Positions 34,112-42,796 of a stretch of 64,000 nucleotides of DNA are shown one piece after another. Location of the stretch: assembly GCA_964248625.1 (NCBI GenBank), contig CAXTZG010000001.1, positions 112,217 through 176,216 of the forward strand, read 5' to 3'. Under the pieces are notes generated by a model, which had not been told where the DNA came from, searched no databases, and worked only from the letters and a program-made list of their open reading frames with translations. Made by a program: the position numbers and the translations under genes. The first letter of the stretch is position 1. The number at the start of each line of letters is the position of its first letter. Source of the DNA: Lichenicola sp964248625 (lineage in GTDB: Bacteria; Pseudomonadota; Alphaproteobacteria; Acetobacterales; Acetobacteraceae).

Positions 34112-36211
34112 TTATTCCGGAGCGAGACTGATCATGTGGACATAGAGGCCAAGCCTTCTCGGATCAGACGACAGACCAAGTGATCGTGGCGTTCGCGGCG
34201 CCAGGATCTCGAAAGCCAAGCGGACATGCCGGTCCGCAGGGATCAGCGTGGCCGGAATGATCGCCTCGAACAAATGCTGGTGGGCTGCCGGCCGCCAGCT
34301 GGCAATCCGGACTCCGTTTGCCAGCATATCGACCGGTGAGGCTGCAACGCGGTCGGTCGCAAGCGGCGAGGCATCGACGCGGAGATGCACATCACGTCCA
34401 GCAGAAATCGAGGCGGGCAGAGTAAACTCGAGTACAGCCTCGCTGCCGTCCGTCCACCGACCTGGTGCCTCGACGGCGCTCCAGCCGGCGGCCATATAGG
34501 GTGCAATACCGGGTCCCGGACGGTTCAACCAGATCACACCATCATCCGGCAGCGTTGCGAAAGGCGGCAGGCCGACGGTCCACCGATACGCAGCAAGATC
34601 GAGCCCACAAAAGCCACGGCTGATGCCGTGGGCGGCGACATAAAGCCGGATCATCACGGGACCGGCCGGCACGTGCTGATACAGGCTGGCATCGAACGGG
34701 TCGAAGGTAGCGTGGCCATTGATCGTGGGCAGTGCACGCAGCTCGGAGAGGTACATCCCATCAATGTTGTGATGATACAGAGCATCGACCTGCGTGTGCT
34801 CCCCCGCCAGCGGTGGACTGCGTCGCGACACATAAAACGAACGGCATTCAGCCGGCGCCGGCGGTACCAGTTGATCAAGCCTGATCTGTGCAACCCGGTC
34901 GAGCTGCTGTGAACCATCGATGTTGATCTCCTCGACGACAAGCGAGGTCGCAAGCACAAGCAGGATCAAGGGTGACCAGGATCGCGCGCGATCGGCCAGA
35001 AAGATCGTTGCCAACAGCACGATTGGCAGATCCAGAAACAGCAGGAAACGGGACACAACGCGGATCGCGCCGGCACCCGGCACGAAGCGGAACACCCCGT
35101 ACCAGAGGCTGAACCCGTCGATCTTGAGGCAAAGCAGCAGGCACACCACGGTTGCGACGCCAAGAGCCCTATGCAGGAGACCATGCAGCCGAACAGGCGT
35201 GCGGCAGAACAAGACAAGCGCAGCGAGTGCGAGCAGCAGAAGCAACGGCGGGTAGCCGGTCAGATGTTCCCAATCGGGCGCTGCATCGGCCTGCACCGCA
35301 TGCGTGACCATACGATCAAGGACGCCACCAATGCGGTTGCCATCGCCGACATGAAGCAGGTCGAGAAGCGATGGCAGATAGCCGAAGGTCTCCTGAAAGC
35401 TGTGCTGTCCGGTTTCACGTGCCTTGGGCAGATACACATGCAGGAACGGCAGAAGTCCCACTGCCAGCACCACAGCAGACAGCGCGATCGGCCAGCTCGC
35501 GAGGCGCCTTATCTCCGGCTCAAGGGCTTGGCCTGACGCTGACGCCAGCACCAACAGGCTACCGATGGTCACCAGCGCAAACAAGGCTGCGAACCATGCC
35601 ATATAGAAAGTCGTCAGCATCCACGCCGAATAGAACAGGGCCGCAGCACAGCCCCATCTGGCAGCCGTCGCTTTTGCGGTGACCAGAGCAGTCCAGCTTT
35701 TCCAGCAAAGCCAATAGAATAGTGGCACAAAAGCGACTGCGAGCAGCTGCTGGTGCGAGGCGTGCAGATAGCTTCCGTTGGAGATAGTGAAGACCAACGC
35801 GGCCAAAACGGCCCACCATGTCGACAGGCCGACCAGATCGACTGCCAGTCCGTAAAGTGCGAAGAAGCCGATCAGGCGAACTGTCATATTGACGAACTCG
35901 CTGGCGAGCACAGGATCTGCGCCGCTTGCGCGAGCAAGAGAGTAAATCAAGCCATACAGGAAATATCCGTCATTGTAGCCAAGCGTGTCAGCGTAGGGGT
36001 AGAAGTAGCTTGGCTGGTCCCATGCCTCGATGCCGCACAACACGTTGTACCAGTGCTGCAAGATGCTGATTTCGATGCGACCATCATAGATGTCGCCGGT
36101 CAGCAGGGTGAAGCCGTTGAAGATCTGCACCCGCAGCAGGAACAGCATTGCCAGCAGGGCCACCACCCAGAGCAGCATCCAGCGTTGCATCGAGCGGTCC
36201 GGCAGCGACAT
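34112..36211 (-). CDS. Large multi-pass membrane protein, glycosyltransferase-like
   Basis: A 699-residue protein with about eleven hydrophobic segments in residues 10-420, then a 270-residue outer domain rich in beta structure (VMIRLYVAAHGISRGFCGLD; AVLEFTLPASISAGRDVHLR). The first loop has TGDIYDGRIEISILQHWYNV, with the acidic pattern of GT-C transferases. It probably transfers a lipid-linked sugar in the periplasm; substrate unknown. It begins 9 bases after the stop of the GT39-type gene and is the last gene of the run that starts with the ATP synthase F0 genes. Confidence 0.75.
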   Translation of the reverse strand: MSLPDRSMQRWMLLWVVALLAMLFLLRVQIFNGFTLLTGDIYDGRIEISILQHWYNVLCGIEAWDQPSYFYPYADTLGYNDGYFLYGLIYSLARASGADPVLASEFVNMTVRLIGFFALYGLAVDLVGLSTWWAVLAALVFTISNGSYLHASHQQLLAVAFVPLFYWLCWKSWTALVTAKATAARWGCAAALFYSAWMLTTFYMAWFAALFALVTIGSLLVLASASGQALEPEIRRLASWPIALSAVVLAVGLLPFLHVYLPKARETGQHSFQETFGYLPSLLDLLHVGDGNRIGGVLDRMVTHAVQADAAPDWEHLTGYPPLLLLLALAALVLFCRTPVRLHGLLHRALGVATVVCLLLCLKIDGFSLWYGVFRFVPGAGAIRVVSRFLLFLDLPIVLLATIFLADRARSWSPLILLVLATSLVVEEINIDGSQQLDRVAQIRLDQLVPPAPAECRSFYVSRRSPPLAGEHTQVDALYHHNIDGMYLSELRALPTINGHATFDPFDASLYQHVPAGPVMIRLYVAAHGISRGFCGLDLAAYRWTVGLPPFATLPDDGVIWLNRPGPGIAPYMAAGWSAVEAPGRWTDGSEAVLEFTLPASISAGRDVHLRVDASPLATDRVAASPVDMLANGVRIASWRPAAHQHLFEAIIPATLIPADRHVRLAFEILAPRTPRSLGLSSDPRRLGLYVHMISLAPE

Positions 36212-36220
36212 GAATGCTCT

Positions 36221-37870
36221 CTATTCCTTGACCTCGAACAGCTTCAGCTGCAGCCGCCGGCCGTTCGAGTAGTTGATGCCCTCGATCAGCGCCAGCTGGC
36301 GCACCGCCAGCGCGTGCGCCTGCAGCCGGGCGCGGAAGGCGGCCTCGTCGCGGCTGCCGACCAGGGCCAGGCCGCAGGCGCGATCGCCGGCCAGGAAGTC
36401 GGCGGCGGCCGACGCGTTCACCAGCCGCGTCGCCTGACCGGCCAGGAACACGAGGCTCGGCTCGCTGAAGGAGGCAGACGCCAGCACGCTGGTCGGGCAC
36501 GGCTTCACCAGCGCCACGGTGGCGGCGATGCGCGGGCTGAGCCAGATCGTGGTCAGGCGCGGCAGCACCACCGAGAACAGCCCGAAATAGCTGATCACCG
36601 CGGCACCGGCCACCGACAGCAGCGCGTCCTGGGCGCGCCCGCGCAGCAGCAGCCAGGCCGACAGCAGCAACAGCGGCAGCGCCAGCACCGGCAGCAGCAG
36701 CGCGACTGGCGGCAGCTCGCGCTGCAGACGCCACAGCAGCACCGGCCCGGCCACGGCCAGGACCAGGCCGACCGCCAGCCAGACCAGCCCGTAGAGCACG
36801 AGCAGCACACGTCCCCATAGCGCGGCAGGCCATCGCCAGCCGCCAGGCTGGGCGACGCCGGCCGCAGCCAGCAGGGCCACCGCCGGATAGGCCGGCAGCA
36901 CGTAGTGCGGCAGCTTGGTGGCGATCAGCTCGAACACCAGCCAGTGCGGCACGATCCAGCATAGCAGGAACCGCACCGGCGCCGTCCGGCGCCTGAACCA
37001 GACGAACGGCACCGCCATCGCCGCGAACAGCGAGCCGGGCCAGAAGGCGACCGCGGCGACGGCCAGATGATAGCCGGGCGGCAGCCCGTGCGCCTGCTGG
37101 CCGGAGGCGATCTTGCCCAGAAAGTTGGTGCCGACCGCGCGCTGGAAGAACAGCCCGTGGCTGACCAGCCAGATCGCGATGCACCAAGGCAGCACGATCG
37201 CCAGCATCAGCGGCACGCCCCAGGCCGGGCGCAGCCGGCGCCACCATCCGACACGACGCTCCACCAGCGCCAGCGCCAGCGGCGTGCCGAGTGCGGGGAT
37301 CAGCATCACCGGCCCCTTGAGCATCAGGCCGACGCCGAGGGCTGCCCAATACAGGGCGGCGACACCGCGCGACGTGGCGTCGGCCGACTCGCGATCGGAC
37401 CAGGCGCGCAGCAGGGCGGTCTGCAGCGCCAGGATCGCCGCCAGCAGGCAGCTGTCGATGGTGGCCAGCCGCCCCTCGGCGGTCATCAGCACCGAGACCG
37501 CGAGCAGCAGGGCGCCCAGCAGCCCGACCCGCACGCCGAACAGTGCCGCACCGATGCGCGCGGTCAGCAGCACCGAGACCACCACCGCGATCAGTGTCGG
37601 GATGCGGTACGCCCACGGCTCGCGCAGCTGCCCCGTGCCGGTGGCGGCAACCGCGGCGGCCTCGAGCCAGTAGATGCCGGCCGGCTGCAGATAGCGGGGC
37701 TGGTCCTGGAAGCGGACATCGATGAGGTCGCCCGACCGCAGCATCTGCGCCGTGGCTTCCATGTAGCGCGCCTCGTCGCGGTCCAGCGGCGGCAGCGTGC
37801 CGCGCCCGGGCAGGAACAGCGCCAGCACGAGGGCCGCGATCAGGGCGTAGTGGCGGGCAGTCAGGGACAT
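36221..37870 (-). CDS. ArnT/GT39-type membrane glycosyltransferase
   Basis: A 549-residue GT-C protein of the PMT/ArnT superfamily. The first periplasmic loop has LPPLDRDEARYMEATAQMLR, whose acidic residues bind the metal and the polyprenyl-phosphate sugar, then IDVRFQDQPRYLQPAGIYWL and a later GLGVGLMLKGPV-like block (VGLMLKGPVMLIPALG). About a dozen membrane segments follow. It would move a sugar from undecaprenyl phosphate to lipid A or another glycan. The undecaprenyl-phosphate sugar is probably made by the GT2 encoded 42 bases upstream. Confidence 0.87.
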   Translation of the reverse strand: MSLTARHYALIAALVLALFLPGRGTLPPLDRDEARYMEATAQMLRSGDLIDVRFQDQPRYLQPAGIYWLEAAAVAATGTGQLREPWAYRIPTLIAVVVSVLLTARIGAALFGVRVGLLGALLLAVSVLMTAEGRLATIDSCLLAAILALQTALLRAWSDRESADATSRGVAALYWAALGVGLMLKGPVMLIPALGTPLALALVERRVGWWRRLRPAWGVPLMLAIVLPWCIAIWLVSHGLFFQRAVGTNFLGKIASGQQAHGLPPGYHLAVAAVAFWPGSLFAAMAVPFVWFRRRTAPVRFLLCWIVPHWLVFELIATKLPHYVLPAYPAVALLAAAGVAQPGGWRWPAALWGRVLLVLYGLVWLAVGLVLAVAGPVLLWRLQRELPPVALLLPVLALPLLLLSAWLLLRGRAQDALLSVAGAAVISYFGLFSVVLPRLTTIWLSPRIAATVALVKPCPTSVLASASFSEPSLVFLAGQATRLVNASAAADFLAGDRACGLALVGSRDEAAFRARLQAHALAVRQLALIEGINYSNGRRLQLKLFEVKE

Positions 37871-37912
37871 GGATGCTCCCGCACGGCCGCAGGGCAGCGG
37901 CTGACCTGCGGT

Positions 37913-38683
37913 CTATCTCTCGGTCAGCGCACCCGGCACGCGGGTCCGCGACTGCAGCCAGATCACGCCCATCATGTCGCGCACGCCGACCACGGCGCGG
38001 TTCAGGTTGGTGTATTTCGAGCTGCCATGCAGCCGTGCCCGATGGCGCACGGGATAGCAGATCAGCGCACCGCCATAATGCTGGAACAGGGCCGGCAGGA
38101 AGCGGTGCACCCCCTCGAACTGCGGCAGGCGCAGAAAGTCGGCGCGGCGGAACAGCTTCATCGGCGCGCCGGTATCGGGGCAGCCATCGTTGAGCAGGCG
38201 CCGGCGCAGGCCGTTGGCGAACCGGGTGGCAAACCGGCGGGACAGGTTGTCATGGCGCTTCAGCCGCACCCCCACCACCAGCGGACCGGGCTCGACCGGA
38301 CCGGCCTTCTGCGCCAGGGCAAGCATCGGCGCGATCTCCGCCGGATCGTCCTGGCCGTCGCCGTCGATGGTGGCGATCCAGGTGCCGTGCGCCGCCTCGA
38401 TGCCGGTGCGCAGCGCCGCCGACTTGCCGCAGCGCCGGTCGTGGCTGACGACGCGAAGCTGCGGCAGCACGTCGCGGGCGGCGAGCAGGGCAGCGACGGT
38501 GCCGTCGGTGCTGCCATCATCGACGAACACCACCTCGTGCGGCGGCAGGCCGGCAAATGCCGTCGCCATCTCGACGCAGACGGGACGGATGTTCTCCGCC
38601 TCGTTCAGCACCGCGGCCACGATCGAAAGCAGAAGCCTGTCCGAACCCGACCGCGGGACGTCGCCCGGGGCTTGGCCTGTCAC
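37913..38683 (-). CDS. GT2 family glycosyltransferase (polyprenyl-phosphate sugar synthase type)
   Basis: A 256-residue GT2 of the DPM1/ArnC type. LSIVAAVLNEAENIRPVC, EVVFVDDGSTDGTVAALL and TWIATIDGDGQDDPAEIAPM carry the nucleotide-sugar and metal-binding Asp residues. It should load a sugar onto undecaprenyl phosphate at the inner membrane for the GT39-type enzyme downstream. The start is a GTG that shares bases with the atpF stop (GTGA at 38680-38683), so translation is coupled to the ATP synthase gene. Lacks the two C-terminal membrane helices of ArnC. Confidence 0.87.
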   Translation of the reverse strand: MTGQAPGDVPRSGSDRLLLSIVAAVLNEAENIRPVCVEMATAFAGLPPHEVVFVDDGSTDGTVAALLAARDVLPQLRVVSHDRRCGKSAALRTGIEAAHGTWIATIDGDGQDDPAEIAPMLALAQKAGPVEPGPLVVGVRLKRHDNLSRRFATRFANGLRRRLLNDGCPDTGAPMKLFRRADFLRLPQFEGVHRFLPALFQHYGGALICYPVRHRARLHGSSKYTNLNRAVVGVRDMMGVIWLQSRTRVPGALTER

Positions 38684-39192
38684 GCGGCGACGCGGGTCGC
38701 GAAGGATGCCGGCAGACCGGCGATGGCACGGTCGATCAGCGCCGCGTCGGCGTCCACGGTCAGCGCCTCGGCGACGACCGCACGCGCGGCCTCCGTGGCG
38801 ATGTCCGCGGCGACAGCCCGCACCTCCGCGACCGCGGCGCGCTCGGCGGCGCCGATGCGATCATGCGCCATGCGCTCGCGCCGGGCGGCACTGGCATCCG
38901 CTTCCCGCTTCGCCGCCTCGGCGATGCGAAGCGACTCCGCCCTGGCATTCTCGATCAGCGCCTTGGACTCCGCCAGCGCCGCTTCGCGCTCCCGCTTCGC
39001 GGCCCCGAGCATGAGCTCGGCCTCGCGACGCAGCCGGGCGGCCTCGTCGAGCTCCAGCCGGACGGTGGCGGCGCGGTTGTCGAGCATGGCGGCAAGCGGG
39101 CGCCAGAGCCTGCGGCCGAACAGGACGAAGAACAGGACGAAGGCCACCGTGTACCAGAAGCGCGGCTCGTGCAGGAGGGTCTGGACGTCCAT
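38680..39192 (-). CDS. atpF: F0F1 ATP synthase subunit b
   Basis: A 170-residue F0 subunit b: one N-terminal membrane helix (FWYTVAFVLFFVLFGRRLW) followed by a long charged helix (residues about 35-150) that forms the peripheral stalk with b'. It is the fifth gene of the F0 operon, 19 bases after b'. F1 genes are not in the window, as usual in alphaproteobacteria where F0 and F1 operons are separate. GTGA overlap with the GT2 gene is unusual. Confidence 0.92.
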   Translation of the reverse strand: MDVQTLLHEPRFWYTVAFVLFFVLFGRRLWRPLAAMLDNRAATVRLELDEAARLRREAELMLGAAKREREAALAESKALIENARAESLRIAEAAKREADASAARRERMAHDRIGAAERAAVAEVRAVAADIATEAARAVVAEALTVDADAALIDRAIAGLPASFATRVAA

Positions 39193-39211
39193 GAACGGTC
39201 TTCCTCCGGAA

Positions 39212-39826
39212 TCAGGCCGGGCGGGCGGCGAGAGCCGCGTCCACCTTGGATTCGACCAGCGCGTGATCGGCGGCCGCTCCCGTCAGCCGTTCGACCAGCA
39301 GCTGGGCGGTGTCGGCGGCGACCGTGCGCAGCGAGCCCAGGGCCGCCTGCCGCGACGCGGCGACGGCCTCCTCGGCACGGGCGATCTCGGCCTCGAGCCG
39401 GGCATTCATCTCGCGAGCCTGGGCGGCGGCATGCTCGCGGGCCTCGGCCACCACCGTCTCGACGAGGCCTGCCGCCTCAGCAGAGGCGGCGCGACGGGCG
39501 CGGCGCAGCTCGTCGATCGAGCTGTCGGCCTGGTTGCGGGCGACCTTGGCCGCATCGAGGTCGCCCTCGATCCGGCTGCGCCGGTCGGCCAGCACGGCGC
39601 CGACCCGGGGAAGTGCCGAGCGGCTGAGCACCAGATAAAGCACCAGGAAGATGACCGCGCCCCAGAACACCTGTCCCGTGGTGAGCGGGTTGTTGAACTG
39701 GAGCTGCGGCATGCCGGCGGCCAGAGCCGGTCCGACGCCGGCGCCGGCCATCAGCGCGGACAGGACGGCAGCGCGGACGAGACCGGACAGGCTGGCCGGT
39801 CCGGTCATGAGGGCTCGCGACACCAT
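39212..39826 (-). CDS. F0F1 ATP synthase subunit b'
   Basis: A 204-residue second b-type subunit. After an N-terminal hydrophobic leader (VRAAVLSALMAGAGVGPALA, probably cleaved or extra), MPQLQFNNPLTTGQVFWGAV and LVLSRSALPRV match alphaproteobacterial b' subunits, followed by a long stalk helix. It pairs with atpF to form the stator. AGGAGG lies just before ATG 39826; the adjacent GTG codon is an equally good start. Position between c and b is the classic order. Confidence 0.9.
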   Translation of the reverse strand: MVSRALMTGPASLSGLVRAAVLSALMAGAGVGPALAAGMPQLQFNNPLTTGQVFWGAVIFLVLYLVLSRSALPRVGAVLADRRSRIEGDLDAAKVARNQADSSIDELRRARRAASAEAAGLVETVVAEAREHAAAQAREMNARLEAEIARAEEAVAASRQAALGSLRTVAADTAQLLVERLTGAAADHALVESKVDAALAARPA

Positions 39827-39852
39827 CGCCTCCTGGTTCCCGGGCCTGACGC

Positions 39853-40077
39853 TCAGACGAACAGGATGATGAAGGCAATCACCAGCGCGTAAAGTGCCAC
39901 CGCCTCGGTCAGCGCGAAGCCCAGGATGCCCAGACCGAACACGTGCGGCCGTGCGGCAGGGTTGCGGCCGATCGCGCTCACCATCGCGGCGAAGATGTTG
40001 CCGATGCCGATGCCGACGCCGGCAAGGGCGATCACGGCGATACCGGCGCCAATGTAACGAGCGGCAGCGAGATCCAT
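39853..40077 (-). CDS. atpE: F0F1 ATP synthase subunit c
   Basis: A 74-residue two-helix proteolipid that forms the rotor ring. The first helix has the glycine-rich GVGIGIGNIFAAMVSAIGRN, the loop RNP is the F1 contact, and the second helix FALTEAVALYALVIAF carries the proton-binding Glu. AAGGA precedes the ATG. Normal length for the family. Confidence 0.95.
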   Translation of the reverse strand: MDLAAARYIGAGIAVIALAGVGIGIGNIFAAMVSAIGRNPAARPHVFGLGILGFALTEAVALYALVIAFIILFV

Positions 40078-40122
40078 GGGAGAGGTCCTTGTTTGGATTG
40101 GGAGACGGGGAAGCGCCGCACG

Positions 40123-40875
40123 TCAGTGCGCGACAGCCTCGCGCAGGTAGATGCAGGTGAGGATGGCGAACACGTAGGCCTGCAGCGCACCGACCAGCAG
40201 CTCGAGAGCGATCAAGGCCATGTTGATCACCAGCGGCGCGATGCCGAGCACCGGACCGATATAGTGGATGCCGCCCAGCAGGATGGTGAAGGCGGCGAAC
40301 ATCTCGAACATGACGTGACCAGCCATCATGTTGGCGAAGAGTCGCACCGCCAGGCTGATCGGCCGGGACAGGTAGGACAGGATCTCGATCGGCACCAGCA
40401 GCGGCGCCAGCGCCACCGGCGCGCCTTCGGGCATGAAGTGGCCGAAGAAATTCTTGAGCCCCTGCTCGCGCAGCGCCACCAGCAGCCCGACCAGGAACAC
40501 CAGGATGGCGAGCCCGCCCGTCACCGCGATATGGCTGGTGAAGGTGAAGGAGCCTGGAACCAGGCCGAGATAGTTGCCGGCCAGGATGAAGGAGAACAGG
40601 GTGAAGACGAACGGAAAGAAGCGCTGTCCCTGATGGCCGATCTGGTCGATCGCCATGGTATGGATGAAGTCGTAGAGCAGTTCGGCCGCCGCCTGGAACC
40701 GGCCCGGCACGACCGCGCGCGGGCGCATGCCGAGATAGAGTATCGCCAGGATGATCACGGCGGCGATCACCATCAGCAGGTTCGACTGGCTGAAGCGCAG
40801 GCTGGCGCCGAGCGAACCCAGGACCGGGTGCAGCTCGAACTGACCCAGAGCGTCGATGGAATGTCCGCCGGCCAA
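40123..40875 (-). CDS. atpB: F0F1 ATP synthase subunit a
   Basis: A 250-residue inner-membrane subunit a with five to six helices. ISLAVRLFANMMAGHVMF holds the essential Arg that faces the c-ring Glu, and PLVINMALIALELLVGALQA the conserved C-terminal helix. The TTG at 40875 (MAGGHSIDALGQFELHPVLG) is chosen because GGAGGAGG lies at normal spacing and the protein then begins like other a subunits; the frame start at 40893 would place the Shine-Dalgarno inside the gene. Confidence 0.92.
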   Translation of the reverse strand: MAGGHSIDALGQFELHPVLGSLGASLRFSQSNLLMVIAAVIILAILYLGMRPRAVVPGRFQAAAELLYDFIHTMAIDQIGHQGQRFFPFVFTLFSFILAGNYLGLVPGSFTFTSHIAVTGGLAILVFLVGLLVALREQGLKNFFGHFMPEGAPVALAPLLVPIEILSYLSRPISLAVRLFANMMAGHVMFEMFAAFTILLGGIHYIGPVLGIAPLVINMALIALELLVGALQAYVFAILTCIYLREAVAH

Positions 40876-40919
40876 ACCGTCCTCCTCCCCCAAGTTCCAG
40901 ATCGCTCTGGTCGATGTTC

Positions 40920-41240
40920 CTAGCTCTTGCGGCCAGGTGTCGGTGCCGGCGCGACCTGGCGCCAGACGTTGATGATGCCGGCGACGCCGCCGAGAAGAAC
41001 GAACAGGATCAGGAACAGCGGCTTGGTTCCCAAAAGGCGGTCCAGCCCCCAGCCGATCGCCAAACCCACCACCAGAGCCGAGACAAGCTCGATGCCGACC
41101 CTGAAGAACGCCGACATTGCGGAGAACTCGGGAGCCGGCTGGCCGGTCCGGATCGGCTGGGCATCCAGGCCCTGTCTGGTCCGGGCCTCCTGCAACCGCT
41201 GATCAAAGGATTTCCCGGAGTTCGACGTATCCTTGCCCAT
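40920..41240 (-). CDS. atpI: ATP synthase accessory protein I
   Basis: A 106-residue AtpI/Mg-transport-type protein with two membrane helices (GIELVSALVVGLAIGWGLDR and FLILFVLLGGVAGIINVWR) after a charged N-terminus. It assists c-ring assembly. It is the first gene of the F0 operon. The ATG at 41240 has AGGAGG eight bases upstream; the frame start at 41273 lies before that site and is rejected. Confidence 0.9.
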   Translation of the reverse strand: MGKDTSNSGKSFDQRLQEARTRQGLDAQPIRTGQPAPEFSAMSAFFRVGIELVSALVVGLAIGWGLDRLLGTKPLFLILFVLLGGVAGIINVWRQVAPAPTPGRKS

Positions 41241-41269
41241 GGATCGCACCTCCTGCCGGGTGCCTCGGC

Positions 41270-41298
41270 TCACTAACGGGGGTGCAATGACCTGTCAA
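41270..41298 (-). promoter_or_regulatory. Candidate promoter of the F0 operon
   Basis: A perfect -35 TTGACA (41293-41298, minus strand) lies 52 bases before the atpI start. A poor -10 candidate, TAGTGA (41270-41275), follows at 17-base spacing. The -10 match is weak, so the assignment rests mainly on the -35 hexamer and position. Confidence 0.35.
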
Positions 41299-41334
41299 GG
41301 AAGCAGATCCGCCGGAGAAATGCCTGTTTCCCGG

Positions 41335-42756
41335 TCAGTCGGACGCCGCCACCTTTGTTGCGGTGCGTAACGCGACGCCCCGGAACAGCGCCTCGCCGAT
41401 GAAGCCGTCCGGACCGCCGGTGCCGGGCGGGCAGGCGAACAGGCCGCCGCCGACATGGGTCGCATACTGGTTCAGCATGTCGAGCTTTGACATCTTGTCG
41501 AAGATGCGGGTGAAGCCCTCCCGCGGGTCCTTCTGGTAGCATACGAAGAACAGCCCGGCATCGTATTCGAGCCCCTGCCGCCAGGGCGGCCAGCGCTCGG
41601 CCACCATGCTCAGCCCGTCATTGTAGGAATAGGACCGGCGCAGGATCTGCGCGCCGTCATTGGTCGCAGCCGAGCCCAGCCGGACGTGGGCGTTCTCGGC
41701 GATCACCGGGTTGCCGTCTGCATCGACGGCGTCCAGATCCAGCGGATCGAACTCCTGGCTGCCGGTCAGCGGCGCGCCCGACTGCTTGCGCCGACCAAAC
41801 ACCTGCTCCTGGAAGGACAGGTCGGTGCGGTCCCAGTGCTCGAGCGAGATGCGGATGCGACGGGCGACGACGTAGCTGCCGCCCGACATCCAGTCGGCAT
41901 CCGCGGGGCTGGCCCAGACGATCTCGGCCGAGGTGGGTGCCGTGAAGCGCTTGCCGCCGGCGACCGCATGCACCTGGTCGGGCCGTGCCGAGATCGGGTT
42001 CTGGGTGCCGTCCTTGAAGCCCATCAGGTTGCGCGGCGTGTCCTCGGCGGCGAACTGGGCGCTGTAGGCGTTCTGGATCCAGCGCAGCTGGGCGACGCCG
42101 TCGGCGATGCGGGCGAGCTGGCGCACCGCGTGGAAGGCGACCTGCGGATCGTCCGCGCAGGCCTGGATCGACAGGTCGCCGCCGGTGCTGGCAGGCTGCA
42201 GCTGGTCGCCGTTGAAGCGCGGCAGATCGGCCAGGGCTGCCGGACGGCGGGACCGCAGGCCGTAGCGATCCTGCCCGTCCTTTTCAAATAGCCCGGCCCC
42301 GAAGCCGAAGGTCAGGGTCAGGCGCGCCGGGCCCAGTCCGACCGCGTCGCCGCTGTCGGCGGGCGGCTTGTCGGGGTTGCCGTCCATCGGCGCCACGGTC
42401 TGGCCGCGGGTCATGCGACGGGCGGCCTCGGTCCAGAGCCGCATCAGCCGGACGACCGAGGGCCCGTCCTCGGTGACCAAGTCGAGGGCAACGAAGCAGC
42501 TATGGTTCTGCAGCGGCGTCAGGATGCCGGCCTGGTGCGGACCGTCGAACGCCTCGGGCGTGGCGCGCGACCCACCCCGGCTGTCCGGCGTGACGCCCTG
42601 CGCATGCCCGGCTGGCTGCGGCATCGCGGCAGCCGCACGCGCGCCGGAGAACGGACACACCAGGCCGACCGCCGCCATGCTGCCGGCGCCGCGCAGAAAG
42701 GCGCGTCGGGAGGCGGCAGCGTCGCCGGCGGTCTTGTCGGGCTGGTCGTCCTGCAA
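41335..42756 (-). CDS. efeB: EfeB-type DyP peroxidase / deferrochelatase with Tat signal
   Basis: A 473-residue DyP-type heme peroxidase. A twin-arginine signal (SRRAFLRGAG near residues 16-25) directs it folded to the periplasm. The GXXDG motif is NLMGFKDGTQNP, the proximal heme His is in ENAHVRLGSAA, and the C-terminal MLNQYATHVGGGLFACPPG matches EfeB. EfeB relatives work in ferrous iron uptake with EfeU and EfeO or decolour peroxidase substrates. EfeU and EfeO are absent here. It lies downstream of the porin and propeller genes behind a Fur-type box, which supports an iron role. Confidence 0.9.
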   Translation of the reverse strand: MQDDQPDKTAGDAAASRRAFLRGAGSMAAVGLVCPFSGARAAAAMPQPAGHAQGVTPDSRGGSRATPEAFDGPHQAGILTPLQNHSCFVALDLVTEDGPSVVRLMRLWTEAARRMTRGQTVAPMDGNPDKPPADSGDAVGLGPARLTLTFGFGAGLFEKDGQDRYGLRSRRPAALADLPRFNGDQLQPASTGGDLSIQACADDPQVAFHAVRQLARIADGVAQLRWIQNAYSAQFAAEDTPRNLMGFKDGTQNPISARPDQVHAVAGGKRFTAPTSAEIVWASPADADWMSGGSYVVARRIRISLEHWDRTDLSFQEQVFGRRKQSGAPLTGSQEFDPLDLDAVDADGNPVIAENAHVRLGSAATNDGAQILRRSYSYNDGLSMVAERWPPWRQGLEYDAGLFFVCYQKDPREGFTRIFDKMSKLDMLNQYATHVGGGLFACPPGTGGPDGFIGEALFRGVALRTATKVAASD

Positions 42757-42786
42757 CGGAACGCGATCCTCTGCTCGGGCCGGGGT

Positions 42787-42796
42787 NNNNNNNNNN
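42787..42796. other. Assembly gap (10 N)
   Basis: Ten N between efeB and the propeller gene. It hides the last few codons and stop of the propeller gene and the efeB ribosome binding region. Confidence 0.95.

Noticed and set aside
37067..39892. Plus-strand open frame of 941 codons
   Set aside because: Antisense to the GT39, GT2, atpF and b' genes, which all have clear family motifs; the antisense product has none.
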